DNA of 64,000 bases from Duganella sp. BJB480 (GTDB lineage: Bacteria > Pseudomonadota > Gammaproteobacteria > Burkholderiales > Burkholderiaceae_D). The notes beneath the pieces are model-generated. The model was not told the origin of the DNA, searched no databases, and saw only the letters and a program-made list of their open reading frames with translations. Of the stretch, positions 1-7,400 are shown piece by piece. The translations under genes were made by a program, and so were the position numbers. The stretch's first letter is position 1. Every line of letters starts with the position of its first letter. The stretch covers positions 682,001-746,000 of the forward strand of contig QVIN01000001.1 of the NCBI GenBank assembly GCA_003416985.1, given 5' to 3'.

Positions 1-568
1 CGCGCTGGAGTCGGTGCCGACCTCGCTGGCGGTCTTCTGGGCGCAGGACCTGACGGCGACCTACGGCGCGGCGGCCAAGGCGCGCGAGGTGCAGGTGCTC
101 GACTACCTGCAGGCCGCGATCACGCCGCAGCAGCGCCTGCAGGCCCTGGAGCGCGCGTCGGCCAAATTGGCGGCGGACTTCGGCACTTGGCAGACGCCGT
201 GGGGTGAGATCAACCGCTTCCAGCGCCTGACCGGCGACATCGTCCAGCCCTTCGACGACAGCAAGCCCAGTCTGCCGGTGGCGTTCGCGTCGGCCAACTG
301 GGGTTCGCTGGCGGCCTACGGCATGACGTCAAAGAGCCAGACCAAAAAGATCTACGGCGAGCGTGGCAACAGCTTCGTGGCGGCGGTGGAGTTCGGGCCG
401 CGCATCAAGGCGCGCAGCATCCTGGCGGGCGGGGAGAGCGGCAATCCGGCCTCGCCGCATTTCAGCGACCAGGCCGCGATGTACGCGCGCGGCGAATTCA
501 AGGACGTGTTGTTCTACAAGTCGGACGTGGAAAAGCACCTGGAACGCAAATATCACCCCGGCGACTGA
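1..568 (+). CDS. Penicillin acylase-family protein, C-terminal fragment (5' end outside window)
   Basis: The frame is open from the window edge to the stop at 566-568, so about the last 189 residues of a larger protein are visible. The end carries GGESGNPASPHFSDQA followed by a Y..G.F..V stretch, which is typical of the C-terminal part of the beta subunit of penicillin/acyl-homoserine-lactone acylases (Ntn hydrolases that cleave amides in the periplasm). The catalytic Ser and the linker peptide lie upstream and cannot be checked, so the substrate is unknown. The final 16 bases overlap the 3' end of the convergent gene on the other strand. Confidence 0.8.
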   Translation, partial: ALESVPTSLAVFWAQDLTATYGAAAKAREVQVLDYLQAAITPQQRLQALERASAKLAADFGTWQTPWGEINRFQRLTGDIVQPFDDSKPSLPVAFASANWGSLAAYGMTSKSQTKKIYGERGNSFVAAVEFGPRIKARSILAGGESGNPASPHFSDQAAMYARGEFKDVLFYKSDVEKHLERKYHPGD

Positions 569-957
569 GGCTGTTCCTCGGGCGGGATCGCTTCGGGAGC
601 CGGCGTTTGGGCGGGCTCCCTGATCCACGCCAGGTTCTCGACCTTGTTGTTGCGCAGGTTGCCGTCCTTGTGGCGGACGTTCTTCAGGCCCGATGGATTG
701 GGCAGGTGGACTTCGGCCACCAGGTCGTGCACCAGGAATTCGCCGGTGCGCTGGCCGTTGCGCAGCTTGACCATCAAGCCTTCCGGCGTGACCTTGGGCC
801 GCAGCGCCGTCACCTTGGGGCCGCCGGCGGCCAGCACGCGGCCATCCTTCGACACCTTGTAGAAGTCGCTGCCGGGCACCGGCTTGGCGCTGGCCACGCC
901 GATCGAGTAGATGGCGCCTATGGCCAGTACGCCAATGATGATTAAGAGGAATTCCAT
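553..957 (-). CDS. Membrane-anchored protein with HNH_3-like domain
   Basis: A 134-residue protein. Residues 1-22 form one hydrophobic segment (MEFLLIIIGVLAIGAIYSIG), so it is membrane-anchored or exported. Residues about 75-110 read VHDLVAEVHLPNP, then RHKDGNLRNNKVENLAW, which matches the His/Asn/NL-W layout of HNH_3 domains found in phage and homing-type nucleases. The tail is Pro/Glu/Gln-rich. Having an HNH-like fold behind a membrane segment is odd for a nuclease, so the domain may only bind nucleic acid or may be inactive. It ends inside the convergent acylase gene and the upstream neighbour on the same strand is the transsulfuration pair. Function not known. Confidence 0.65.
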   Translation of the reverse strand: MEFLLIIIGVLAIGAIYSIGVASAKPVPGSDFYKVSKDGRVLAAGGPKVTALRPKVTPEGLMVKLRNGQRTGEFLVHDLVAEVHLPNPSGLKNVRHKDGNLRNNKVENLAWIREPAQTPAPEAIPPEEQPQSPG

Positions 958-997
958 GAGCTCTCAGGCTGATTACGCAATGCCCGGATACTAGCAC

Positions 998-2176
998 CTA
1001 AATCGCATCGAGCGAACGGCGAATATCGGCCCTTAAGTCCTCTATATCCTCGATTCCCACCGACAGCCGTATCAGCCCGTCGCCGATGCCCAGCCTGGCG
1101 CGTTGCGCCGGCGGGATGGTGGCGTGGGTCATCAGGGCCGGATGCTCGATCAGGCTCTCGACGCCGCCCAGGCTCTCGGCCAGCGCGAACACCGAGCAGC
1201 TTTCCAGGAAGCGGCGCGCGCCCGGCAGGTCGGTCTTCAGGTCGATCGAGATGATGCCGCCGAAGCCGTCCATCTGGCGCTTGGCCAGCTCGTGCTGCGG
1301 GTGCGATTCCAGTCCGGGGTAGTAGACCTTGCGCACTTCCGGCTGCTGCTCCAGCCAGCGCGCCAGCTCCAGCGCGCTGCGGCAGTGGCGTTCCATGCGG
1401 ATCGCCAGCGTCTTCACGCCGCGCAGCGCCAGGAAGCTGTCGAACGGCCCGGCGATGGCGCCCACCGAATTCTGCAGGAAGCCGAGCTGCTCGTTCCACG
1501 CCTGCTGGTGCTGCTCGCCGCCCACCACGGCGATGCCGCCGATGATGTCCGAGTGGCCGTTGAGGTACTTGGTGGTCGAATGCACCACGATGTCGAAGCC
1601 GTGTTCCAGCGGGCGCTGCACCAGCGGGCTGGCGAAGGTGTTGTCGGCCACGGCGATGATGCCGCGCTCGCGGCAGATCTCGGCGATGGCCTTCAGGTCG
1701 GCAAGCTTGAGCATCGGGTTGGTCGGCGTTTCGACCCACACCATTTTGGTCTCGGGCCTGATCGCGGCCAGCAGGTTCTCCGGGTTGGTCAGGTCGACAT
1801 AGGTGAAGTCGTGGCCGGCGCTGCGGCGGCGCACGCGCTCGAACAGGCGGTAGGTGCCGCCGTACATGTCGTCGCCGGCGATGATGTGGGCGCCGGCGTC
1901 GGCCAGTTCCAGCACCGTCGAGATCGCCGCCAGGCCGGAGGCGAAGGCGTAGCCCTGGGCGCCGCCCTCCAGGTCGGCCACGCAGCGCTCCAGCGCCCAG
2001 CGGGTGGGGTTGTGCGAGCGGCCGTAGTCCAGGCCCTTGTGCACGCCGGGGCTGTCCTGCACGAAGGTGGAGGTGGCGTAGATCGGCGGCATGATGGCGC
2101 CGGTCGACGGGTCGGGCGATTGGCCGGCGTGGATCACGCGCGTGGCCAGGGCGGCTTTTTTGTGCGGTTGGCTCAA
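998..2176 (-). CDS. Cystathionine gamma-lyase / gamma-synthase family PLP enzyme
   Basis: A 392-residue Cys/Met-metabolism PLP enzyme. YGRSHNPTRWALE near the N-terminus, ASGLAAIS, VWVETPTNPML and HSTTKYLNGHSD are family signatures; Lys203 in STTKY is the PLP lysine. Start: a TTG at 2176 preceded by AAGGA at a normal distance; its TTGA overlaps the TGA of the upstream beta-synthase gene, the strongest reason to choose it. Pairing with cystathionine beta-synthase argues for the reverse transsulfuration direction (cystathionine to cysteine, 2-oxobutyrate and ammonia), although gamma-synthase and beta-lyase share the same fold and cannot be excluded by sequence alone. Cytoplasmic; expected homotetramer. 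Confidence 0.88.
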   Translation of the reverse strand: MSQPHKKAALATRVIHAGQSPDPSTGAIMPPIYATSTFVQDSPGVHKGLDYGRSHNPTRWALERCVADLEGGAQGYAFASGLAAISTVLELADAGAHIIAGDDMYGGTYRLFERVRRRSAGHDFTYVDLTNPENLLAAIRPETKMVWVETPTNPMLKLADLKAIAEICRERGIIAVADNTFASPLVQRPLEHGFDIVVHSTTKYLNGHSDIIGGIAVVGGEQHQQAWNEQLGFLQNSVGAIAGPFDSFLALRGVKTLAIRMERHCRSALELARWLEQQPEVRKVYYPGLESHPQHELAKRQMDGFGGIISIDLKTDLPGARRFLESCSVFALAESLGGVESLIEHPALMTHATIPPAQRARLGIGDGLIRLSVGIEDIEDLRADIRRSLDAI

Positions 2177-3540
2177 GATAAAGTCCTTCTCAGGTGGTTC
2201 AGCAAATCGAAGCGGGTGATCAAGCCATAGAACGCGTCGGCGTCGGCCACCACGGCGGTCAGGCCACGGTCCAGCGTGCTGCGCAGCGCCTGCACGCTGG
2301 CGCTCGGGTGCAGCGTTTCGAGGCGCGACGTCATGGTCGCGCCGACCAGGCTGGAGAATTGTTCGGCGTGGTTGTCGACCTTGAGCAGCAGGTCCGACTC
2401 GTCGATGATGCCGACCAGCTTGCCGTTTTCCAGCACCGGCAGCTGCGCCACGTCGGTGCTGCGCATGCGGTTGAAGGCGGTCAGCAGCGTGTCGCCGGGA
2501 GAGACGCTGACGACGTCGCCCTCGTCGTGGCGGCGGCCGATCAGGTCGCGCAGGTCGTGCAGCGGTTCGCGCCGCAGCAGGCCCTGGTCGTGCATCCAGC
2601 CGTCGTTGTAGACCTTGGACAGGTAGCGCGTGCCGGTGTCGCACACGAAGGTGACCACGCGCTTGGGCGTGGTCTGCTCGCGGCAGTACTTGAGCGCGGC
2701 GGCCAGCAAGGTGCCGGTCGACGAGCCGCCCAGGATGCCCTCGGCGCGCAGCAGGCTGCGGGCGCTGTCGAAGCTTTCCTGGTCGGTGATGGTGTAGGCC
2801 TTGCGCACGCCGCTCAGGTCGGCGATCGCGGGGATGAAGTCCTCGCCTATGCCTTCCACCGCCCACGAGCCGCTGGTGTCGGACACGCGGCCGGTGTCGA
2901 CGTATTCGGTGAGGATGGAGCCCTTGGGATCGGCTAGCACGAAGCCGACCTGCGGCGCGGCTTTGCGGAAGTAGCTGGTCAGCCCGGCCAGCGTGCCGCC
3001 GGAGCCGACGCCGACCACGATGGCGTCCAGCTCATGGCCCATCTGCTCCCAGATCTCTGGGCCGGTGGTGGTCTCGTGCGCCAGCGGGTTGGCCGGGTTA
3101 TTGAACTGGTCGGCGAAGAAGGCGCCGGGCAGCTCGCGCGCCAGGCGGGCGGCGTAGTCCTGGTAGTAGTCCGGGTGGCCCTTGCCGACGTCGGAGCGGG
3201 TGGTGCGCACCTCGGCGCCGAGCGCCTTCAGGTGCAGCACTTTTTCGGTGGACATCTTGTCCGGCACCACCAGCAGCACGCGGTAGCCCTTGAGGCGGCC
3301 CACCAGCGCCAGGCCCAGGCCGGTGTTGCCGGCGGTGGCTTCGACGATGGTGCCGCCCGGTTGCAGCCGGCCGTCGGCCTCGGCCGCTTCGATGATGGAC
3401 AGGCCGATGCGGTCCTTGATCGAGCCGCCGGGGTTCTGCGATTCGAGCTTGAGGAACAGCTGGCAGGGGCCGGTGTCGAGGCGGGTGACCTGGACCAGCG
3501 GGGTGTTGCCGATGAGTTTGAATAATGCGGGGGTGGGCAT
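2173..3540 (-). CDS. Cystathionine beta-synthase with C-terminal CBS-domain pair
   Basis: A 455-residue protein. The N-terminal two thirds is a fold-type II PLP domain: Lys42 in NPGGSIKDR is the PLP lysine and VGSGGTLAG is the phosphate-binding loop. The last ~115 residues form a CBS (Bateman) pair (LPVLENGKLVGIIDESDLL and a second repeat), which separates it from plain cysteine synthases of ~310 residues. Expected reaction: serine plus homocysteine to cystathionine; a serine/acetylserine sulfhydrylase activity is possible. Start ATG at 3540 has AAGGAG seven bases upstream. Its stop overlaps the TTG start of the lyase by four bases, so the two are translationally coupled. Confidence 0.9.
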   Translation of the reverse strand: MPTPALFKLIGNTPLVQVTRLDTGPCQLFLKLESQNPGGSIKDRIGLSIIEAAEADGRLQPGGTIVEATAGNTGLGLALVGRLKGYRVLLVVPDKMSTEKVLHLKALGAEVRTTRSDVGKGHPDYYQDYAARLARELPGAFFADQFNNPANPLAHETTTGPEIWEQMGHELDAIVVGVGSGGTLAGLTSYFRKAAPQVGFVLADPKGSILTEYVDTGRVSDTSGSWAVEGIGEDFIPAIADLSGVRKAYTITDQESFDSARSLLRAEGILGGSSTGTLLAAALKYCREQTTPKRVVTFVCDTGTRYLSKVYNDGWMHDQGLLRREPLHDLRDLIGRRHDEGDVVSVSPGDTLLTAFNRMRSTDVAQLPVLENGKLVGIIDESDLLLKVDNHAEQFSSLVGATMTSRLETLHPSASVQALRSTLDRGLTAVVADADAFYGLITRFDLLNHLRRTLS

Positions 3541-3573
3541 ACGATTCTCCTTGCGAACTGTCGGCACGGGAGG

Positions 3574-3601
3574 ATTGTGTCCGTCCGTGCTTTTTTGTAA
3601 A
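3574..3601 (-). promoter_or_regulatory. Candidate sigma-70 promoter for the cystathionine beta-synthase/lyase pair
   Basis: On the minus strand TTTACA (-35, five of six to consensus) is followed after 16 bases by CACAAT (-10, four of six), about 34 bases before the ATG. Weak but the best-placed match in the divergent gap. Confidence 0.35.
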
Positions 3602-3706
3602 GAGCGGATGGTAGGCCGCTCGATAAGCGCTGGAAAGGAATGTTTTCGAGTTTCTATATGCGAAAAGCACAACGGCCAGTATGCGCCTTTTTGAAGAATG
3701 ACGGTT

Positions 3707-3712
3707 TATAAT
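3707..3712 (+). promoter_or_regulatory. -10 box (TATAAT) upstream of tdk
   Basis: A perfect TATAAT lies 23 bases before the GTG start. No convincing -35 box is seen 16-18 bases upstream, so transcription may depend on the -10 alone or on an activator. Confidence 0.45.
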
Positions 3713-3735
3713 CGCGCTCTTCAAAAGGGACAGTA

Positions 3736-4296
3736 GTGGCTAAACTTTATTTCCGATATTCTGCGATGAACGCAGGCAAATCCACCGCGATGCTGCAGGT
3801 GGCGCACAACTATGAAGAGCAGGGCCAGCAGGTGCGCCTGTTCACCGCCGCCATCGACAACCGCTACGGCGTGGGGCAGGTGACGTCGCGGCTGGGGCCG
3901 CAGCGGCAGACCGAGGTGTTCGACGCCGACACCAATTTCCTCGACGCGATCGACCGCAAGATCGCCTGCCTGCTGATCGACGAGGCGCAGTTCCTCAGTA
4001 CGCGGCAGGTGCAGCAGTTGCACCAGCTGGCGCAGGTGCGCGGCATCCCCGTGATCACCTACGGCCTGCGCACGGACTTCCGCGGCGAGCCATTCCCCGG
4101 CTCGGCCTATCTGCTGGCGCTGGCCGACGATATCGAAGAGCTCAAGAACATCTGCACCTGCGGCAAGAAGGCCACCATGAACATCCGCGTCGACGAGAAC
4201 GGCAAGCGCCTGAAGGAAGGCGAGCAGATCAGCATCGGCGGCAATGAAAGCTACCGCCAGGCTTGCGGGCGGTGCTTCTACACGGACAGCTACTAG
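3736..4296 (+). CDS. tdk: Thymidine kinase (type II)
   Basis: A 186-residue protein of the normal length for bacterial type II thymidine kinase, which phosphorylates thymidine to dTMP in the salvage pathway. The N-terminal P-loop is SAMNAGKST, the Walker B-like segment is LLIDEAQFL (the Glu is the catalytic base in the family), and the lasso/zinc part has CTCGKKA and CGRCF, giving the four zinc cysteines. Start is a GTG at 3736; an in-frame ATG occurs only after the P-loop has begun. It stands alone, divergent from the cystathionine pair. Confidence 0.95.
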   Translation: MAKLYFRYSAMNAGKSTAMLQVAHNYEEQGQQVRLFTAAIDNRYGVGQVTSRLGPQRQTEVFDADTNFLDAIDRKIACLLIDEAQFLSTRQVQQLHQLAQVRGIPVITYGLRTDFRGEPFPGSAYLLALADDIEELKNICTCGKKATMNIRVDENGKRLKEGEQISIGGNESYRQACGRCFYTDSY

Positions 4297-4377
4297 CCCA
4301 TCAGCACTTTCACCACTCGCTGCCTTCCGGCGTGGCCGATCCCCGTCTACGCCCGACAGTCACTAAATCTTCATGTC

Positions 4378-4406
4378 TTGCCGATGCGTGGGGTGTGCAG
4401 TAAGAT
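4378..4406 (+). promoter_or_regulatory. Candidate promoter of the DUF1778/GNAT module
   Basis: TTGCCG, a 17-base spacer and TAAGAT (five of six) end 21 bases before the antitoxin ATG; AAGGAG is the ribosome binding site. Antitoxins of this type usually repress their own promoter, so an operator is expected here, but no clear palindrome is visible. Confidence 0.45.
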
Positions 4407-4427
4407 CCCATACAAAAGGAGTCTGCC

Positions 4428-4700
4428 ATGACGTCTGCTACCGTTCGTCTTGATCTTCGCCTTGAGTCCCGCGAGAAGGATAGGATCGCCAAAGCCGCCG
4501 CGTTGCGAGGAATGGCCGTGTCGGCCTTCGCACGCGATGCCGTACTGCGCGAAGCGGATGCCACCATCGCGGCCGATGGCGTTGTCGTGCTGTCTGAGCA
4601 GGAGTCGCGCCGTTTCCTCGCCGCGTTGGATGAACCATTCCGCCCGAATGATCGTCTGAAAAAGGCAATGGATGGGGCGTCTGGTCTAAAGCGGCGCTGA
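4428..4700 (+). CDS. DUF1778 (TacA-type) antitoxin
   Basis: A 90-residue protein with the start SATVRLDLRLESREKDRIAKAA, the ribbon-helix-helix pattern of DUF1778 antitoxins, followed by a charged C-terminal part (EQESRRFLAALDEP.RPNDRLKKAM) that in TacA-type proteins wraps around the acetyltransferase toxin. The gene is intact with a good AAGGAG site. It lies three bases before a GNAT gene, the normal order of these type II toxin-antitoxin modules, but that toxin is broken here, so this is probably an orphan antitoxin still able to bind DNA. Confidence 0.85.
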   Translation: MTSATVRLDLRLESREKDRIAKAAALRGMAVSAFARDAVLREADATIAADGVVVLSEQESRRFLAALDEPFRPNDRLKKAMDGASGLKRR

Positions 4701-4703
4701 ACT

Positions 4704-5164
4704 ATGGCGCTCGCCATCGCTGTCCTGGATACTTCCCACCATGACCGCGACGCTTTCACCTGTGGAGTCGCCGCGTTGGACGATTATTTGCGTCAACGCG
4801 CCGGGCAGCATCAGCGGGACGGTATCGCCACCACACATGTCCTGATCGACGATGCGCAACCAACTTGCATCCTGGCTTACTGCGCTTTGTCCGCCGAGAT
4901 CGCAAGCGATTGCCCACCTACCCAATACCCGCCGTACGTGTGGGGCGCCTGGCTGTGTCTCAGTCCGAGCAAGGCAAAGGCTATGGGCAACTATTGTTGG
5001 GCCACGCAGTCAATCTGGCGCTGTCCGTACGGCGGACAATGGGCGTACGCGTATTGGTCGTGGATGCGAAGGACGCTCAGATAGCGGCATTTTACGAAGG
5101 ATTTGGATTCCGTCCTACAGTAGACACCGCGTTGACTTTGTATTTGCCTCTTGGTCGTGCCTGA
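4704..5164 (+). pseudogene. GNAT acetyltransferase toxin (TacT-type), frameshifted
   Basis: The first ~65 residues (start MALAIAVLDTSHHDRDAFTCGVAALDDYLR cut in two: MALAIAVLDTSHH then FTCGVAALDDYL) match the N-terminus of TacT-like toxins that acetylate aminoacyl-tRNA. After ILAYCALSAEI at about 4895 the reading frame changes; the rest of the enzyme continues in the +2 frame: RKRLPTYPIPAVRVGRLAV, then QGKGYGQLLLGHAV (acetyl-CoA loop) and FYEGFGFRPT to the stop at 5164. Family members normally have about ten more residues between the LSA and KRLP blocks, so the lesion looks like a short deletion of about 30 bases rather than a one-base error. Product predicted inactive. Confidence 0.75.
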
Positions 5165-5173
5165 TAACTGCGC

Positions 5174-5195
5174 GGCGGCGGACAAGTCCGCCGCC
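5174..5195. terminator. Perfect GC hairpin between convergent genes
   Basis: GGCGGCGGAC and GTCCGCCGCC form a perfect 10-bp stem with an AA loop, located between the broken toxin gene and the convergent transporter gene. There is no U-tract on either side, so intrinsic termination is uncertain. Confidence 0.45.
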
Positions 5196-5209
5196 AAGCC
5201 AGTGCTGCA

Positions 5210-6601
5210 TCAGTTGATGTTCGTCGAGGGCAGTGGAGCGCCTGCATCCGGCGCCGCGCCGCCGATGTGCTTCAGCACCGGCGTCTTGAACTCGAAGCGC
5301 TTGATCTCGCCGACCATCAGCACGTAGCACAGCACGGTGACGGCGGCGTTGGCGCCGACGAACACCAGAGCGCCGGCGAACGAGCCGGTCTCCTGCAGGA
5401 TGTAGCCGATCACGATCGGCGTGGTGATGCCGGCCGTGTTGCCGAAGGTGTTGAACAAGGCGCCGCTCATGCCGCCGGCTTCCTTGGGCGAGGTGTCGGC
5501 CACCACCGCCCAGCCCAGCGCGCCGATGCCCTTGCCGAAGAAGGCCAGCGACATCACCAGCACCACCAGCCAGTCGGCGTCGACGTAGTTACAGATGATC
5601 ATCGACATCGCCAGCAGCATGCCGCCGACGATGGGGGTCTTGCGCGCCATCGACAGCGACTTGCCGGACTTGATCAGGCGGTCCGAGATCAAGCCGCCCA
5701 GCACGCCGCCGAGGAAGCCCGCCACCGCCGGCAGCGCGGCCACGAAGCCGGCCTTCAGGATCGTCATGTGGCGCTCGCTCACCAGGTAGACCGGGAACCA
5801 GGTCAGGAAGAAGTAGGTCAGCGTGTTGATGCAGTACTGGCCGATGTAGACGCCCAGCAGCATGCGGTTGCCCAGCAGCTGGCGGATGCAGGACCAGGTG
5901 TCGAGCCTGGTGGTGGCGACGGCCTTGTCCTTGCTCTCCAGGTCCACCAGCGCACCGCCCGCTTCGATGTAGGCCAGCTCGGCCGCGTTGATGGCCGGAT
6001 GATCCTTGGGCCCGTAGACCGTCTTGCGCCAGATGAAGGACATGACGATGCCCAGCCCGCCCATCACGTAGAACACGCTTTGCCAGCCGAAGCTGTGGAC
6101 CAGCCAGCCCATCAGCGGCGCGAACAGCACCGTGGCGAAGTACTGGGCCGAGTTGAAGATGGCCGCCGCCGTGCCGCGTTCGGCCGTCGGGAACCAGGCC
6201 GAGGACAGCCGGCTGTTGCCGGGGAAGGAGGGGGCCTCGGCCGCGCCGATCAGCAGCCGCAGGCAGAACAGCGTCGAGACGGCGGCGGCGCCGGTCAGGA
6301 AGCCCACGGTGCCCATCAACATGGTGAAGCTGGACCACAGGAAGATGCTGAAAAAATACGTGCGCTTGGAACCGAAGCGGTCCAGCAGCCAGCCGCCCGG
6401 CAGCTGCGCCAGCACGTAGGACCAGGCGAAGGCCGAGAACACAAAGCCCATCTGCACCGGCGACAGGCCCAGCAGTTTCTTGAGCTCCGGCCCGGCGATG
6501 GCGATGGTGGCGCGGTCGGCGTAGTTGATGGTCGTGACGGCGAACAGGATGGCGAGTATCAGCCAGCGTACCCGGCTGGCCTTGGTCGGAAGAGGGGTCA
6601 T
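5210..6601 (-). CDS. MFS transporter, anion:cation symporter family, glucarate/galactarate type
   Basis: A 463-residue protein with about 12 membrane segments. TTINYADRATIAIAGPELKK, GGWLLDRFGSKRTYF, AAEAPSFPGNSRL and AAIFNSAQYFATVLFAP closely follow the GudP/GarP branch of the MFS that imports D-glucarate and D-galactarate with protons. The two-loop signature GGWLLDRFGSKR lies between helices 2 and 3 as expected. Start ATG at 6601 has AAGGAGA upstream. No dehydratase gene for these acids is next to it, so the substrate (another hexuronate or aldarate) is inferred from similarity only. A palindrome in the promoter spacer suggests repression by an unlinked regulator. Confidence 0.85.
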   Translation of the reverse strand: MTPLPTKASRVRWLILAILFAVTTINYADRATIAIAGPELKKLLGLSPVQMGFVFSAFAWSYVLAQLPGGWLLDRFGSKRTYFFSIFLWSSFTMLMGTVGFLTGAAAVSTLFCLRLLIGAAEAPSFPGNSRLSSAWFPTAERGTAAAIFNSAQYFATVLFAPLMGWLVHSFGWQSVFYVMGGLGIVMSFIWRKTVYGPKDHPAINAAELAYIEAGGALVDLESKDKAVATTRLDTWSCIRQLLGNRMLLGVYIGQYCINTLTYFFLTWFPVYLVSERHMTILKAGFVAALPAVAGFLGGVLGGLISDRLIKSGKSLSMARKTPIVGGMLLAMSMIICNYVDADWLVVLVMSLAFFGKGIGALGWAVVADTSPKEAGGMSGALFNTFGNTAGITTPIVIGYILQETGSFAGALVFVGANAAVTVLCYVLMVGEIKRFEFKTPVLKHIGGAAPDAGAPLPSTNIN

Positions 6602-6632
6602 GCGGTCTCCTTGCTATGGTGGTTTTGCAGCG

Positions 6633-6662
6633 ATCATAACGCAGATGTCAGACATCGTACAA
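6633..6662 (-). promoter_or_regulatory. Transporter promoter with palindromic operator in the spacer
   Basis: Read on the minus strand: TTGTAC (-35) at 6662-6657, an 18-base spacer, TATGAT (-10) at 6638-6633. The palindrome GATGTC-A-GACATC (6644-6656) fills most of the spacer, where a bound repressor would block RNA polymerase. The TGTC.GACA core resembles operators of GntR/FadR-type sugar-acid regulators; the regulator itself is not in the window. Confidence 0.6.
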
Positions 6663-6732
6663 CTTTAATAGGGACAATTGACGCGCTTTCGCCTCCGTGC
6701 GACGATGCGGCCATACCCGACAAGAGGCCAGA

Positions 6733-7263
6733 ATGTTCTCGCTAAATCACCTGGGCCTGACGGTTGGCTCCATCCCATCCCTCGTTTTGATATTTGTGTG
6801 GTTCTGCTTGCTGCGCTGGGTGAGGTATTCGGGTTGGGGAATCGCGATCCTGACGTTGATAGGGACGATCAGTCACGAGGTCTTGCACGCGGCGGTGGGC
6901 TGGGTGGTGTATGCGAAGCCCACGTCGTTTTCCATCATTCCGAGACGGGGGAAAAACTATTGGATGCTGGGTTCCGTGGGCTTTAGAAACCTGAATATCT
7001 GGAACTCCGCGCCGGTGGCCTTTGCCCCGCTTCTGTTGGCTTGGGTGAGCTGGTTGATCTTTAACTATTGGACGCAGTCGGCTTTCCAGAACGGCGACTA
7101 CATGAGCTGGATAGTCTCCGGATATGTCGCGGCGGTCGCCTTGTTCTCCTGCCTTCCCTCCCATATCGACATCAAAATGGGGGCGCTGTCCGCCCTGATG
7201 TACGGCTGTATCGCTTGTTTGATTTGGCTGGGCGTTTTCCAGTTCAATCGACTGCTTGCGTAG
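6733..7263 (+). CDS. Small multi-pass membrane protein with HExxH motif
   Basis: A 176-residue protein with about five hydrophobic segments. SHEVLHAAVGW at residues 47-57 contains a HEVLH zinc-protease-type motif (His48, Glu49, His52) inside or next to the second membrane segment, as in M50-like or DUF3267-like intramembrane proteins. A later conserved acid (SHIDIKMG) could be a third ligand. Start at 6733 is chosen over 6697 because AAGAGG lies six bases upstream. It could be a metalloprotease or a metal-dependent membrane protein of unknown role; no partner gene is obvious. A possible promoter is TTGACG at 6678 with GACGAT at 6701. Confidence 0.6.
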   Translation: MFSLNHLGLTVGSIPSLVLIFVWFCLLRWVRYSGWGIAILTLIGTISHEVLHAAVGWVVYAKPTSFSIIPRRGKNYWMLGSVGFRNLNIWNSAPVAFAPLLLAWVSWLIFNYWTQSAFQNGDYMSWIVSGYVAAVALFSCLPSHIDIKMGALSALMYGCIACLIWLGVFQFNRLLA

Positions 7264-7400
7264 CCGGTACGCATCTTCCCGCCGGCATTCATCCCGCCAG
7301 CACCGGTTTCCTCCCCGATTTGCGGGCATTCGTCGCATAGGCGAAAACACGCGCGCCCCTGCCGCTAGAATGGCGGTGCCAGTTCAACACGAGGAATGTA

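Noticed and set aside
998..2866. Apparent 622-codon fusion protein extending the lyase upstream
   Set aside because: The upstream half is a shifted frame of the beta-synthase gene; family length and the TTGA overlap support the TTG start at 2176.
3098..3724. Minus-strand open frame upstream of and overlapping cystathionine beta-synthase
   Set aside because: Shifted frame of the same gene, with Arg/Pro/His-rich product; the real start has a good AAGGAG at 3540.
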